DNA of 64,000 nt. It comes from Poindextera sp963706385 (lineage in GTDB: Bacteria > Pseudomonadota > Alphaproteobacteria > Caulobacterales > Caulobacteraceae). Positions 1 through 8,003 of the stretch are shown piece by piece; within the stretch, counting starts at the first letter, position 1, and each line of letters opens with the position of its first letter. The stretch covers positions 372,001 to 436,000 of the forward strand of contig OY970153.1 in assembly GCA_963706385.1 (NCBI GenBank). The letters are read 5' to 3'. The translations under genes and the position numbers were made by a program. The notes below the pieces were generated by a model. That model was given only the letters and a program-made list of their open reading frames with translations, made no database searches and was not told the origin of the DNA.

Positions 1-48
1 CTGTTCGCCCTGATCGCCGCCCGCGCGGCCCGGAGCTGGCGCGCGTGA
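1..48 (+). CDS. C-terminal fragment of a FecCD/BtuC-type ABC permease
   Basis: Only the last 15 codons are in the window; they read LFALIAARAARSWRA before a TGA. The short hydrophobic-then-basic tail is like the end of iron-siderophore/cobalamin permeases, whose last residues are typically F-[LF]-x-L-[IL]-x-R. The stop overlaps the GTG start of the following ATPase by 4 bases (GTGA), so the two are one operon. The family is inferred mainly from the downstream ATPase; the fragment alone would not identify it. Confidence 0.55.
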   Translation: MFALIAARAARSWRA

Positions 49-842
49 GCGTCGCGGCGCGACTGGAGGGCGCGGTGGTGCGCCTGGCCGGCCGGCGGGT
101 GCTGGACGGCGCCGGCCTTGCGGTCTCGCCCGGCGAGGTGCTGGGCGTCGTCGGCCCCAATGGCGCGGGCAAGACCACCCTTCTGCGGGCGCTGCTCGGC
201 TTGGTTCCGCTCGCCGCCGGCGCCGCCGCCCTGGGCGGGCGGCCGGTTTCGCGCCTGAGCGAGGCCGAACGCGCGAATCTCGCCGCCTACCTGCCGCAGG
301 AGCGGCGCCTCGCCTGGAGCCTGCCGGCCTGGCGCATCGCCGCCCTTGGCGCGGTGGACCGGCCGGCCCCCGCCGCCGCCTCGGTCGCGCGCGCGGCGCT
401 GGAGCGGGTCGGTCTGGCGAGCCTGGCCGAGCGCGGGGTGCTGGAGATGTCCGGCGGCGAGCGGGGCCGGGTGCTGCTGGCCCGGCTCCTGGCCACCCGC
501 GCGCCGCTGCTCGTCGCCGACGAGCCGACCGCGGGCCTCGATCCCGACGCCCAGCTTCTGGCGCTCGAGCTGCTGCGCGAGGAGGCGGCGGGCGGCCGGG
601 CGGTGATCGTCACCCTGCACGACCTGACCCTGGCGGCGCGGACCTGCGACCGGCTGCTGGTGCTGAAGGGCGGCGCGCCGGCCGCCGAGGGCGCGCCGCT
701 GGAGGCGCTGCGGCCGGAGATCCTGAACGGCGTGTTCGGCCTGGACGGCGCTCTGCATGAAACCCCGGCCGGCCTGGTGCTGGCGGCGCGGCGGTCGTCC
801 CCGTTTTTCGGTTGCCTAGACCGGGGCGAGCCCACATCCTAG
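45..842 (+). CDS. ABC importer ATPase, FecE/BtuD/HmuV type
   Basis: This is the ATP-hydrolysing subunit of a type II ABC importer for a metal chelate (siderophore, haem or cobalamin). Walker A GPNGAGKTT is at residues 37-45, the Q-loop is at YLPQE, the signature MSGGER at 135-140, and Walker B LLVADEP at 155-161, followed by a D-loop and the switch His in TLHDL. At 265 residues it is of normal family length. It starts with GTG overlapping the stop of a permease fragment, which is typical of translational coupling in these operons. The substrate cannot be read from the ATPase. Neighbouring alkB needs iron, but no regulatory site was recognised, so a link is only speculative. Confidence 0.85.
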   Translation: MSVAARLEGAVVRLAGRRVLDGAGLAVSPGEVLGVVGPNGAGKTTLLRALLGLVPLAAGAAALGGRPVSRLSEAERANLAAYLPQERRLAWSLPAWRIAALGAVDRPAPAAASVARAALERVGLASLAERGVLEMSGGERGRVLLARLLATRAPLLVADEPTAGLDPDAQLLALELLREEAAGGRAVIVTLHDLTLAARTCDRLLVLKGGAPAAEGAPLEALRPEILNGVFGLDGALHETPAGLVLAARRSSPFFGCLDRGEPTS

Positions 843-905
843 CCAGGTTGGCTCGCTCGCACTGGCGCACAAAAGCCGGGCGGATGTCCGAGGAAAGAAA
901 AGCGC

Positions 906-2099
906 ATGACCAGCCTTGCGGACGCTTCTCCCGCGACCGCCGATCCCGAACACTACGTCGACAAGAAACGGTATCTATGGATGCTGTCGATCGTCTGGCC
1001 GGCGGCGCCCATGATCGGGCTCTACCTGGTCCATCTGACGGGCTGGAGCGTCTTCTACGCGTTCACGCTGGTCGTCTGGTACGCCGTCATTCCCGCCTGC
1101 GACCTGCTGTTCGGCGGCGATCCCAACAACCCGCCGGAGAGCGCGGTCGATCGGCTGGAGGCGGATCGCTACTACCGCGTCCTGACCTACCTCACCGTGC
1201 CGATGCACTACGCCTCGCTGATCGTCTCGGCCTGGTGGGTGGCGACCCAGTCCGTTCCCTGGTGGGGGGTGGTGGCTCTGGCGCTGTCCCTGGGCGTCGT
1301 GAACGGACTGGCGCTGAACACCGGTCACGAACTGGGGCACAAGAAGGATTCCTTCGATCGCTGGATGGCGAAAATCGTTTTGGCGGTGGTCGGTTACGGC
1401 CATTTCTTCATAGAACACAACCGGGGCCACCACCGCGATGTCGCCACGCCCGAGGATCCCGCGACCTCCAGGATGGGCGAGAGCATCTACGCCTTCTCCC
1501 TCCGCGAAATCCCGGGCGCGTTCAAACGCGCCTGGGGCCTGGAGACGCTGCGGCTGGCGCGCTCGAACCGGAGCGTCTGGAGCCTGGACAACGAGATCAT
1601 CCCGCCGCTGTTGCTCAGCCTCGCGCTGTACGCCGCGCTGCTGCTCGCCTTCGGGCCGCAGCCCAAGCTGCTGGTGTTCCTGCCCATCCAGATGGCCTTC
1701 GGCTGGTGGCAGCTGACCAGCGCCAACTACATCGAGCACTACGGCCTGCTGCGCCGGAAGCTGGAGAACGGGCGTTACGAGCGCGCCGAACCGCGGCATT
1801 CCTGGAACAGCAACCACATCGCCTCGAACCTGATCCTCTTTCACCTGCAGCGTCATTCCGACCACCACGCCCACCCGACGCGCAGCTATCAGTCGCTGCG
1901 GAATTTCGACGATCTGCCCGAACTGCCGAGCGGCTATCCCGGTATGTTCTTCATCGCGCTGATCCCGCCGGTCTTCCGCGCGCTCATGGACCGCCGCGTG
2001 GTGGCCTGGGCCGGCGGCGATCTCGGCAAGATCCAGATCGACCCCGCCAGCCGCCAGCGGATCGTCCGGAAATACGGGCCGGCCCGGGCCGCCGGTTAG
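906..2099 (+). CDS. alkB: Alkane 1-monooxygenase
   Basis: This is an integral-membrane non-haem diiron hydroxylase that converts medium-chain n-alkanes to 1-alkanols, receiving electrons from rubredoxin. All histidine boxes of the AlkB family are present: HELGHKKD (141-148), EHNRGHHRD (170-178), NYIEHYG (around 281) and a C-terminal QRHSDHH box (around 318). Hydrophobic segments near residues 25-70, 95-135 and 205-235 fit the transmembrane helices. The length of 397 is normal. The start has a GAGGAAAG ribosome site eight bases or so upstream. A rubredoxin gene follows 45 bases later, a very common pairing, so the assignment is firm. Confidence 0.95.
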   Translation: MTSLADASPATADPEHYVDKKRYLWMLSIVWPAAPMIGLYLVHLTGWSVFYAFTLVVWYAVIPACDLLFGGDPNNPPESAVDRLEADRYYRVLTYLTVPMHYASLIVSAWWVATQSVPWWGVVALALSLGVVNGLALNTGHELGHKKDSFDRWMAKIVLAVVGYGHFFIEHNRGHHRDVATPEDPATSRMGESIYAFSLREIPGAFKRAWGLETLRLARSNRSVWSLDNEIIPPLLLSLALYAALLLAFGPQPKLLVFLPIQMAFGWWQLTSANYIEHYGLLRRKLENGRYERAEPRHSWNSNHIASNLILFHLQRHSDHHAHPTRSYQSLRNFDDLPELPSGYPGMFFIALIPPVFRALMDRRVVAWAGGDLGKIQIDPASRQRIVRKYGPARAAG

Positions 2100-2144
2100 C
2101 CTCGGCGCCGGCGGCGAAACAAAACTCCGGGAGGAAACCGGCCG

Positions 2145-2321
2145 ATGACGCGGTTCCAATGTCCAGGCTGCCGATATGTCTACGATGAGGCCAAGGGCGA
2201 GCGCCACGAAGGCTTTCCCCCGAACACGCCGTGGGCGCGGATTCCCGAGGACTGGTCCTGCCCCGATTGCGCGGTGCGCGACAAGGCCGATTTCGTTCCG
2301 CTGACCGCGGAAGAGGACTGA
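2145..2321 (+). CDS. Rubredoxin, electron donor to AlkB
   Basis: A 58-residue protein. It has the two iron-binding knuckles CPGC (6-9) and CPDC (39-42), plus the usual aromatic residues YVYD and the EDWSCPDC context of AlkG2-type rubredoxins. A single Fe(Cys)4 centre would carry electrons from a rubredoxin reductase to the alkane hydroxylase encoded just upstream. A GGGAGG ribosome site lies about nine bases before ATG. The reductase gene is not in this window. The C-terminal extension beyond the second knuckle (VPLTAEED) is short and acidic, as in AlkB-associated rubredoxins. Confidence 0.93.
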   Translation: MTRFQCPGCRYVYDEAKGERHEGFPPNTPWARIPEDWSCPDCAVRDKADFVPLTAEED

Positions 2322-2359
2322 CCAGCCGTCACGGCTCGCGGAGTGAGCGCCCGCCGCGC

Positions 2360-2722
2360 TCAGCGCGGCAGCATGTCGAGCCAGAGGCGTTGCGCGTTGC
2401 GCAGGCGCCCCGGCGCCTCCCCGCCGAGATCGTCTGTGTTCGAAAACCGCAGTCCGGTCTGTTCGCCGGTCTGCCACGCGGTGCTGGACTGGTGGGCCAC
2501 CGCGTCCTTCAACACGATGAGAAAGTGATCACCCGTTATCGCCTCGGGGTTCACCGTGATCCGGGCGCCGCCCGGCGAAATGTCGCGGATCGTGCAGTCG
2601 GCGCTGAAGCAGTTCTGGGGGTAGACGATCTTGCCCCTCAGAAACACCCGATGGCGAGCCGCGCCGCGCCGTTCATGCGACTGACGTGGGTGATGGTCGT
2701 TGACATGGTCAGAATGAGACAT
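2360..2722 (-). CDS. PilZ-domain protein (likely c-di-GMP binding)
   Basis: A 120-residue protein that is essentially a single PilZ domain. The N-terminal RxxxR switch is seen as RRGAARHR (about residues 20-27) and the second motif as DISPGGA (about 48-54), matching the (D/N)xSxxG consensus. These residues bind the guanines and phosphates of c-di-GMP in the family. No output domain is fused. The reading frame stays open further upstream, but the ATG at 2722 was chosen because the protein aligned to PilZ begins only shortly after it and the upstream residues are low-complexity Arg/Pro. It lies 94 bases downstream of the transglycosylase gene on the same strand. The partner process (motility, stalk, envelope) is unknown. 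Confidence 0.8.
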   Translation of the reverse strand: MSHSDHVNDHHPRQSHERRGAARHRVFLRGKIVYPQNCFSADCTIRDISPGGARITVNPEAITGDHFLIVLKDAVAHQSSTAWQTGEQTGLRFSNTDDLGGEAPGRLRNAQRLWLDMLPR

Positions 2723-2816
2723 TGCGCCGCTCCGATCGGTCCGCGTCGTCCCGGTTAACGGGAGCCGATCCAAGGACAGCAAGGAGCGGGCCAATCGCCT
2801 CTGTCTGTCTGTCCGC

Positions 2817-4946
2817 CTAGCGCACCGCGCCCTGGACGGTGACGCCGGGGGCGATCGAGACCGGGGTCGAGGCCTGAACCATCGTGGCGTCGCCCAGGGC
2901 CTGGTAGACATAGCCGCCGCGCTTGAGGTCCGCCGCCAGGGTCAGGGACGCCGCCCCGCCATTCAGCCGCGCGCGATAGACCTCCGCCGCCTCCAGCACC
3001 CGCATGACGTAGTTGCGGGTCTCGGAGAAGGGGATGCATTCGATGAAATCGACCGGATCGACCGCGCCGCCGCGCGGATCGCCGCAATAGCCGACCCATT
3101 CCGCCGGTCGGCCGGGACCGGCGTTGTAGCCGGCGGCGGCCATCACATAGGAACCGTTGAATCCATTGATCAGGTGGCCCAGATAGACCGCGCCCAGCCG
3201 CAGGTTGTAGTCCGCGTCGTCCAGCCGGTCCGGGCCGTAGGGCGCGCCGATCCTGCGCGCCACCACCTCGGCGGTGTGGGGCATCAGCTGCATCATGCCG
3301 CGCGCGCCCGCCGGCGAGCGCACATAGGGGTCGAACCCGCTCTCCTGGCGGGTGACGCCGAACACCATCGCCGCCTCCGCCGCATCCGGCGCGGCGGGGA
3401 CGTCGCGCAGCGGATAGCCGCGCTCGGGCAGCACGAGGCCGTGCTGGGCGCCCAACCGCACCACCCGCATGGCCAGGTCCTGGTCGCCTCCGGCGCGGGC
3501 CAGGTCGACCAGCATGGCGGCGTCCTCGACGCTCGGCAGGGTTTCGGCCAGGTCCAGCACGAAGGCGCGATAGAGCTCCTTGTCGCCGATCTGGCTCAGC
3601 ATCCGCGCGCCGCGCACCAGTTCGCCGGCCTCGAAGCGGTCGCGCGCGGCGCCGGTCGGCACCGGATCGCGGCCGAGCGCGATCTGGCTGACGCCCGCCC
3701 GGCCGGCCGAAAGCTGGCCGTAGAAGGTGGTCGGATAGCGCGCGCCGTCGGCGTAGAAAAGCTGGGCCGCCAGCGGATCGCCCCGGGCCTCGGCCGTCCG
3801 CCCGCGCCAGTAGAGCGCCCGCGCCTGGGTGATCGGCGCGTTGCTGGCGGCCTGGACGTTGGCGAAGTGGGGCTCGGCGGCGGCCGGATCGCGCAGCTTG
3901 GAGAGCGCGATCCAGCCGGCGTAGAACTCGGCTTCGGCATAGTCGGCGCCGCTGGTCAGGCCGTGGTTGGTGGCCGCGGCATAGGCGGCCGGGTAGTCGC
4001 GGGCTCGCAGGGCCGCGTTGATCATCTGCCGGCGCAGGCCCCAGATCTTGCCGGCCGCGTCGGGATTGGGCGGCGCGGCGGGGAAGTCCGGCGCCAGCCG
4101 CAACGCCACGTCATCCAGATTGCGCGACATCAGATAGCGCGCGCTGTCGACCGCCAGGCCCGGGGCCTTGGCCAGCGCGGCGGGCAGGGCCGCGACCTTG
4201 GCGTTGGCGTCGCTGGCCTCGTCGCGCAGCGCGATCCGCGCCGCCGCCAGCGCCTGCTGGTCGGCGGGAAGCATCGGCAAGAGCTCGTTCAGCGCCGCGC
4301 CGGGTGGGTCGTAGAGCAGGGTGTCCGCGCGCTTGATATGGTCGTCCAGGCTCAGATCGGCGCCGAAGCGGCTCAGCATCCGCCGCTGGAGCTCGGCGTC
4401 GAACACCCGATCGCGCCACCAGCGCCGGATCAGCGTCTGGGCGTCCTGGACGCGGCCGACCGCCTGCTCGGCGCCCGCCAGCGCCATGGCCCCCCGCGGG
4501 GTGAGCGGGTCCGTGGCCTGGAACCAGGCGATGATCTGGTCCGGCGACAGGCCCGCGGCGTCGAGCGCCTTTTCGCTCACCATCTGGCGGCGGGTGGCGC
4601 GCGGCCAGCCGACCAGGTCCCGGCGCGCCTGATCGAGCTGGAAGAAGGAAAGCTGCTCGCCGTCGGCGTCGACCAGGGCCCACAGGGCGACCTTGCGGGC
4701 CACGGGATCGCTCATCCGGGCCATGGCGTCCTGGGCGGCGGCGGCCTGGCCGCGGCGCGCGGCGGCGATGGCCGTGGTGAGGGCGTCGAGGTCGGCCGCG
4801 CTTGGGGCGCCGCGCCGCGCCAGCGCCGCATCCTGGGCCGGCGGCGCGGCCGGCGGCCCCGACTCCAGGGTCTGGGCCAGGGCCGAACTGGCCGCGACGG
4901 CGGCCATCGTCAGATAGAGCAGACCGCGGCTGATCGACAGCGTCAA
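2817..4946 (-). CDS. Soluble lytic murein transglycosylase, Slt70-like
   Basis: A periplasmic enzyme that cleaves the MurNAc-GlcNAc bond of peptidoglycan with formation of 1,6-anhydro ends. The N-terminus is a signal peptide ending ASSALAQ. A long alpha-helical, Ala-rich superhelical region follows, and the C-terminal third is the GH23/SLT domain. The catalytic Glu is in TRQESGFDP, followed by SPAGARGMMQLMP and AAAGYNAGPGR, the hallmark motifs. Two starts are possible. The TTG at 4946 has a GGAGAG site 7 bases upstream and gives a 25-residue signal peptide. The ATG at 5006 has no clear ribosome site and would add 20 residues, so TTG is preferred. dapA is divergent. Confidence 0.85.
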   Translation of the reverse strand: MTLSISRGLLYLTMAAVAASSALAQTLESGPPAAPPAQDAALARRGAPSAADLDALTTAIAAARRGQAAAAQDAMARMSDPVARKVALWALVDADGEQLSFFQLDQARRDLVGWPRATRRQMVSEKALDAAGLSPDQIIAWFQATDPLTPRGAMALAGAEQAVGRVQDAQTLIRRWWRDRVFDAELQRRMLSRFGADLSLDDHIKRADTLLYDPPGAALNELLPMLPADQQALAAARIALRDEASDANAKVAALPAALAKAPGLAVDSARYLMSRNLDDVALRLAPDFPAAPPNPDAAGKIWGLRRQMINAALRARDYPAAYAAATNHGLTSGADYAEAEFYAGWIALSKLRDPAAAEPHFANVQAASNAPITQARALYWRGRTAEARGDPLAAQLFYADGARYPTTFYGQLSAGRAGVSQIALGRDPVPTGAARDRFEAGELVRGARMLSQIGDKELYRAFVLDLAETLPSVEDAAMLVDLARAGGDQDLAMRVVRLGAQHGLVLPERGYPLRDVPAAPDAAEAAMVFGVTRQESGFDPYVRSPAGARGMMQLMPHTAEVVARRIGAPYGPDRLDDADYNLRLGAVYLGHLINGFNGSYVMAAAGYNAGPGRPAEWVGYCGDPRGGAVDPVDFIECIPFSETRNYVMRVLEAAEVYRARLNGGAASLTLAADLKRGGYVYQALGDATMVQASTPVSIAPGVTVQGAVR

Positions 4947-5071
4947 AACCCGACTCTCCGTTCGCCTTCGGACAAGCGCGGTTGCGGCGGACGCGCTCGC
5001 GGCCATATTGTCCGCCGCGACCGGGGCCGCAAGCTAGAGTGGCCTCACATCACGGCTTTTTGCGGTTTCAA

Positions 5072-5959
5072 ATGTCCCATCCCATTCTTAAGGGTGTGTT
5101 TACCGCCCTGATCACGCCGTTTCGGGACGGCGAAATCGACGAATCCGCCTTCGTCGCCCTGGTCGAGCGGCAAATCGCCGGCGGCGTGCACGGTCTGGTG
5201 CCGGTCGGCACCACCGGCGAATCAGCGACGCTCAGCCACGGCGAGCATCGCCGCGTGGTCGAGCTGTGCGTCAGGACCGCCGGCGGACGGGTCCCGGTGA
5301 TCGCCGGCGCCGGCTCCAACTCGACCGCCGAGGCGATCGAGCTGGCGCGCCACGCCAAGACGGTCGGCGCGGACGCGGCCTTGATGGTCACGCCCTACTA
5401 CAACCGCCCGAGCCAGGAGGGGCTCTATCGCCACTACGCGGCGGTCAACGACGCGGTGCAGCTGCCGATCCTGGTCTACAACGTGCCCACCCGCACCAGC
5501 ATCGACATCTCCAACGACACGCTGGAGCGGCTGGCCAAGCTGCCCAACATCGTCGGCGTCAAGGACGCCACCGGCGACATCGCGCGGGCCAGCCTGCAGC
5601 GGCTGACTTGCGGCGAGGACTGGGTGATGCTGTCGGGCGACGATCCGACCGCGATGGGCTACATCGCCCACGGCGGCCACGGCTGCATCTCGGTGACCTC
5701 GAACGTGGCGCCGCAGGCGTGCGCGGCGTTCTACAACGCCTGCCTGGCCGGGGATTTCGCCGCGGCCCTGTCCTGGCAGGACCGGCTGGTGCGCCTGCAC
5801 AAGGCGCTGTTCCTGGACGCCTCGCCGGCGCCGACCAAGTTCGCCCTGGCCCACCTCGGCCTGTGCGGCGAGGCGGCGCGGCTGCCGATCGCGCCCTGCT
5901 CGGAGCCCGTCAAGCCCCAGATCCTGGCCGCCATGCGCGAGGCCGGCGTGGCCGAATGA
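5072..5959 (+). CDS. dapA: 4-hydroxy-tetrahydrodipicolinate synthase
   Basis: Condenses pyruvate with aspartate semialdehyde, the first committed step of the diaminopimelate/lysine pathway, in the cytoplasm. The (beta/alpha)8 barrel is complete at 295 residues. The pyruvate-binding GTTGE is at 46-50, the catalytic Tyr136 is in VYNVPTRT, and the Schiff-base Lys164 is in GVKDATGD. The ATG at 5072 was chosen over an upstream in-frame ATG at 4982 because homologues begin with a short peptide followed by GVFTALITPF. The stop overlaps the smpB start by 4 bases (ATGA), so the two are co-translated. Confidence 0.95.
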   Translation: MSHPILKGVFTALITPFRDGEIDESAFVALVERQIAGGVHGLVPVGTTGESATLSHGEHRRVVELCVRTAGGRVPVIAGAGSNSTAEAIELARHAKTVGADAALMVTPYYNRPSQEGLYRHYAAVNDAVQLPILVYNVPTRTSIDISNDTLERLAKLPNIVGVKDATGDIARASLQRLTCGEDWVMLSGDDPTAMGYIAHGGHGCISVTSNVAPQACAAFYNACLAGDFAAALSWQDRLVRLHKALFLDASPAPTKFALAHLGLCGEAARLPIAPCSEPVKPQILAAMREAGVAE

Positions 5960-6411
5960 CCCAGAAGCTGATCGCCGAGAACCGGCGGGCGCGGTTCGAC
6001 TATTTCCTGGAGCAGACCTTCGAGGCGGGCCTGATGCTGACCGGGACCGAGGTCAAGGCGTTGCGCATGGGCCGGGCCAATATCGCCGAATCCTACGCCT
6101 CGGCCGAAAACGGCGAGATCATGCTGGTCAACGCCTACATCCCCGAATACGGGCCGGCCAACCGCTTCAACCACGAGCCGCGCCGGCCGCGCAAACTGCT
6201 GCTGCATCGCAAGGAGATCGACCGGCTGACCGGGGCGATCCAGCGCGAGGGCCGCACCCTGATCCCGACCCGGCTCTACTTCAACGACAAGGGCCGCGCC
6301 AAGCTGGAACTGGCGCTCGCCAAGGGCAAGAAGCTGCACGACAAGCGCGAAGCCGAAGCCGACCGAGACTGGAAACGCGAACAGGGGAGGCTGATGCGGG
6401 AGAAGGGGTAG
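5956..6411 (+). CDS. smpB: SsrA-binding protein SmpB
   Basis: Binds tmRNA and delivers it to stalled ribosomes for trans-translation. The 151-residue protein has the typical opening ENRRARFDYFLEQTFEAG, the GTEVKALRMGRANI core that contacts the tRNA-like domain, and the basic C-terminal tail (GKKLHDKREAEADRDWKRE) that enters the decoding centre. It overlaps dapA by 4 bases. No tmRNA gene was recognised nearby; in alphaproteobacteria tmRNA is a permuted two-piece molecule usually encoded elsewhere. The right side of the gene abuts the repeat-bounded island. Confidence 0.96.
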   Translation: MTQKLIAENRRARFDYFLEQTFEAGLMLTGTEVKALRMGRANIAESYASAENGEIMLVNAYIPEYGPANRFNHEPRRPRKLLLHRKEIDRLTGAIQREGRTLIPTRLYFNDKGRAKLELALAKGKKLHDKREAEADRDWKREQGRLMREKG

Positions 6412-6779
6412 GGGTGGGGAACCCTTACTTCCGCTCATCCCCGCGCAGGCGTGGAGCTGGGTGTTTTTATGCAAGCGGCTGAATCAAGACAAAAAACATG
6501 GGTTGCATCGCTTACTCGGCTTCCGGCGCGCGAGGCCGCCGGCGGACCGCCAAGCCGGAGTGTGGGGCGAACGGGACGATGATCGGGTGAGGGCAAATCC
6601 TGACTCACAGCGGAAACTCGGAAGGTCAGCTTCCTGGCGCCGAGCTGGCGGTGCGTTCCGGCCGGGATTTTGCGGCTTGGTGCTGCCTCCTGAGCACGTT
6701 GTACTTGCCAGTGAGCATCGCGCAACTGATCCTTCTTGGGTGCCGGGGGACAGCTTCCGATATCGCAGGCGTTTAACCG
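6412..6779. other. Intergenic region between smpB and the TIR-like gene
   Basis: 368 bases without a convincing gene. It holds the left part of a palindromic repeat (6431-6504) and then sequence with unusual composition for this genome. A frame is open from 6461 on the plus strand and others are open on the minus strand, but they resemble no known protein and lack ribosome sites. The promoter of the TIR-like gene should lie here. I see no clear -35/-10 pair. Confidence 0.5.
6431..6504. repeat. Left part of a split palindromic element, ending in a direct repeat
   Basis: The first bases (CCGCTCATCCCCGCG) match the arm of the intact palindromic element at 59528-59625. Positions 6479-6504 (CTGAATCAAGAC...TGGGTT) recur imperfectly at 8844-8870, where the complementary arm of the element continues. 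The two copies of this 26/27-bp segment differ at about four positions, including one indel. Together they bracket the TIR/HNH island. Confidence 0.7.
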
Positions 6780-7898
6780 ATGGACTTGGCTCAAGAGCTG
6801 TTCGAACTAGCTGAAGCAGCGCGGCATTCCTTAGCGGAGGCGGATGCTGCTGAACTCGTCGAGCCACTCGCCAAGATCGATCGCGTAGCGCAAGACGCGA
6901 AGCTTGCCTGGTCTGGCTCCAATCTCGGCTATCACGCCGACGTCTATTACCAAGGCCTGCAGCCCCCGCCGCCTGGCGTCCATTTCAGCGCGGAGTGGGG
7001 TCTTGAGGAGCGTTGGCCGGTCCATTCGCCCGACCATGGTTGGCAGCAAATGGGTCACCAACTTATTGTCACGACGCTGTTGGCGCGCGCCCAGGTTGAC
7101 GACACAAAGCCCCTCGAAGATCGGATCGAGAGGCTATGTGCGTCATTCGACCGGCTGCGCGAACGCGGCATTGGCTTGTTGACGTCTGCCGCGCGCAACA
7201 ACGACGCCTTCATTCACCGTCAGCTGGGACGCGTCGAAGGTTTAACAGACGCGGATCCATCAACAATCGCTCAGTCTCTGGCCTCGACGGGCCCGGGGTG
7301 GACCCGTGACTCGCTGGCCGCGACACAGGGCACTCGGGTAGCGCCCCATCAGGAATTGCTCGGATTAGTATTGGCCCGCCAAGTCGTCGAGAACGGCTTT
7401 GTAGCGTTTGAAATGGCTGTTCGGGAGGCTGCGGTGCACCTACAGCGTGAACAGGAACCGGGTGCTAAGGGATCGGCCTCTGGACGGGTTTTTATCGGCC
7501 ATGGCCGGTCGCTCGTCTGGCGGGAACTCAAGGACTTTATCCACGATAGGCTCAATCTGCCCTTTGAGGAGTTCAACCGCGTCTCGCCGGCCGGCATCGC
7601 TCACACCGCTCGACTTCAGGAGATGCTTGATGGGGCGATTTTCGCGTTCCTGGTCCTAACAGCCGAGGATGAGCAGGCTGATCAGACGATGAACCCGCGG
7701 CTAAATGTTGTGCATGAGGCGGGACTATTTCAGGGGCGCCTTGGCTTTACAAAGGCGATCATTTTGCTTGAAGAAGGTTGCGAAGAATTTTCGAACATTC
7801 ATGGCCTTGGACAAATAAGATTTTCAGTCGGGAAGATTGGGTCGTGCTTCGAAGAAATTCGCCTTGTCCTTGAGCGTGAGGGCTTCCTAACATCATGA
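6780..7898 (+). CDS. TIR-like (PF10137-type) nucleotide-binding domain protein, putative defence effector
   Basis: The C-terminal third (about residues 236-368) matches the TIR-like family once called predicted nucleotide-binding protein with TIR-like domain (CAP12/PCTIR type). It opens with RVFIGHGRS, then a strand ending FLVLTAED, and the hallmark NVVHEAGLFQGRLG with Glu313 in the position of the catalytic Glu. It ends with a regulated loop (IHGLGQIRF). Members with activity hydrolyse NAD+ after a second messenger or ligand binds. The N-terminal 230 residues are mostly helical and I do not recognise them. No ribosome site precedes the ATG at 6780, so the start is uncertain. Codon use and GC differ from the neighbours, indicating transfer. 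NADase activity is inferred, not visible. Confidence 0.7.
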   Translation: MDLAQELFELAEAARHSLAEADAAELVEPLAKIDRVAQDAKLAWSGSNLGYHADVYYQGLQPPPPGVHFSAEWGLEERWPVHSPDHGWQQMGHQLIVTTLLARAQVDDTKPLEDRIERLCASFDRLRERGIGLLTSAARNNDAFIHRQLGRVEGLTDADPSTIAQSLASTGPGWTRDSLAATQGTRVAPHQELLGLVLARQVVENGFVAFEMAVREAAVHLQREQEPGAKGSASGRVFIGHGRSLVWRELKDFIHDRLNLPFEEFNRVSPAGIAHTARLQEMLDGAIFAFLVLTAEDEQADQTMNPRLNVVHEAGLFQGRLGFTKAIILLEEGCEEFSNIHGLGQIRFSVGKIGSCFEEIRLVLEREGFLTS

Positions 7899-8003
7899 TG
7901 CATCTGCGTTAGTTCTCGCAACTCAGGCCCACGCCCAGAGCGCTTTCGGTCTTCGACATCGCCGACAGCTTGGTCGGGCACTGAGGCTCAGAGTCCTCCT
8001 TGT

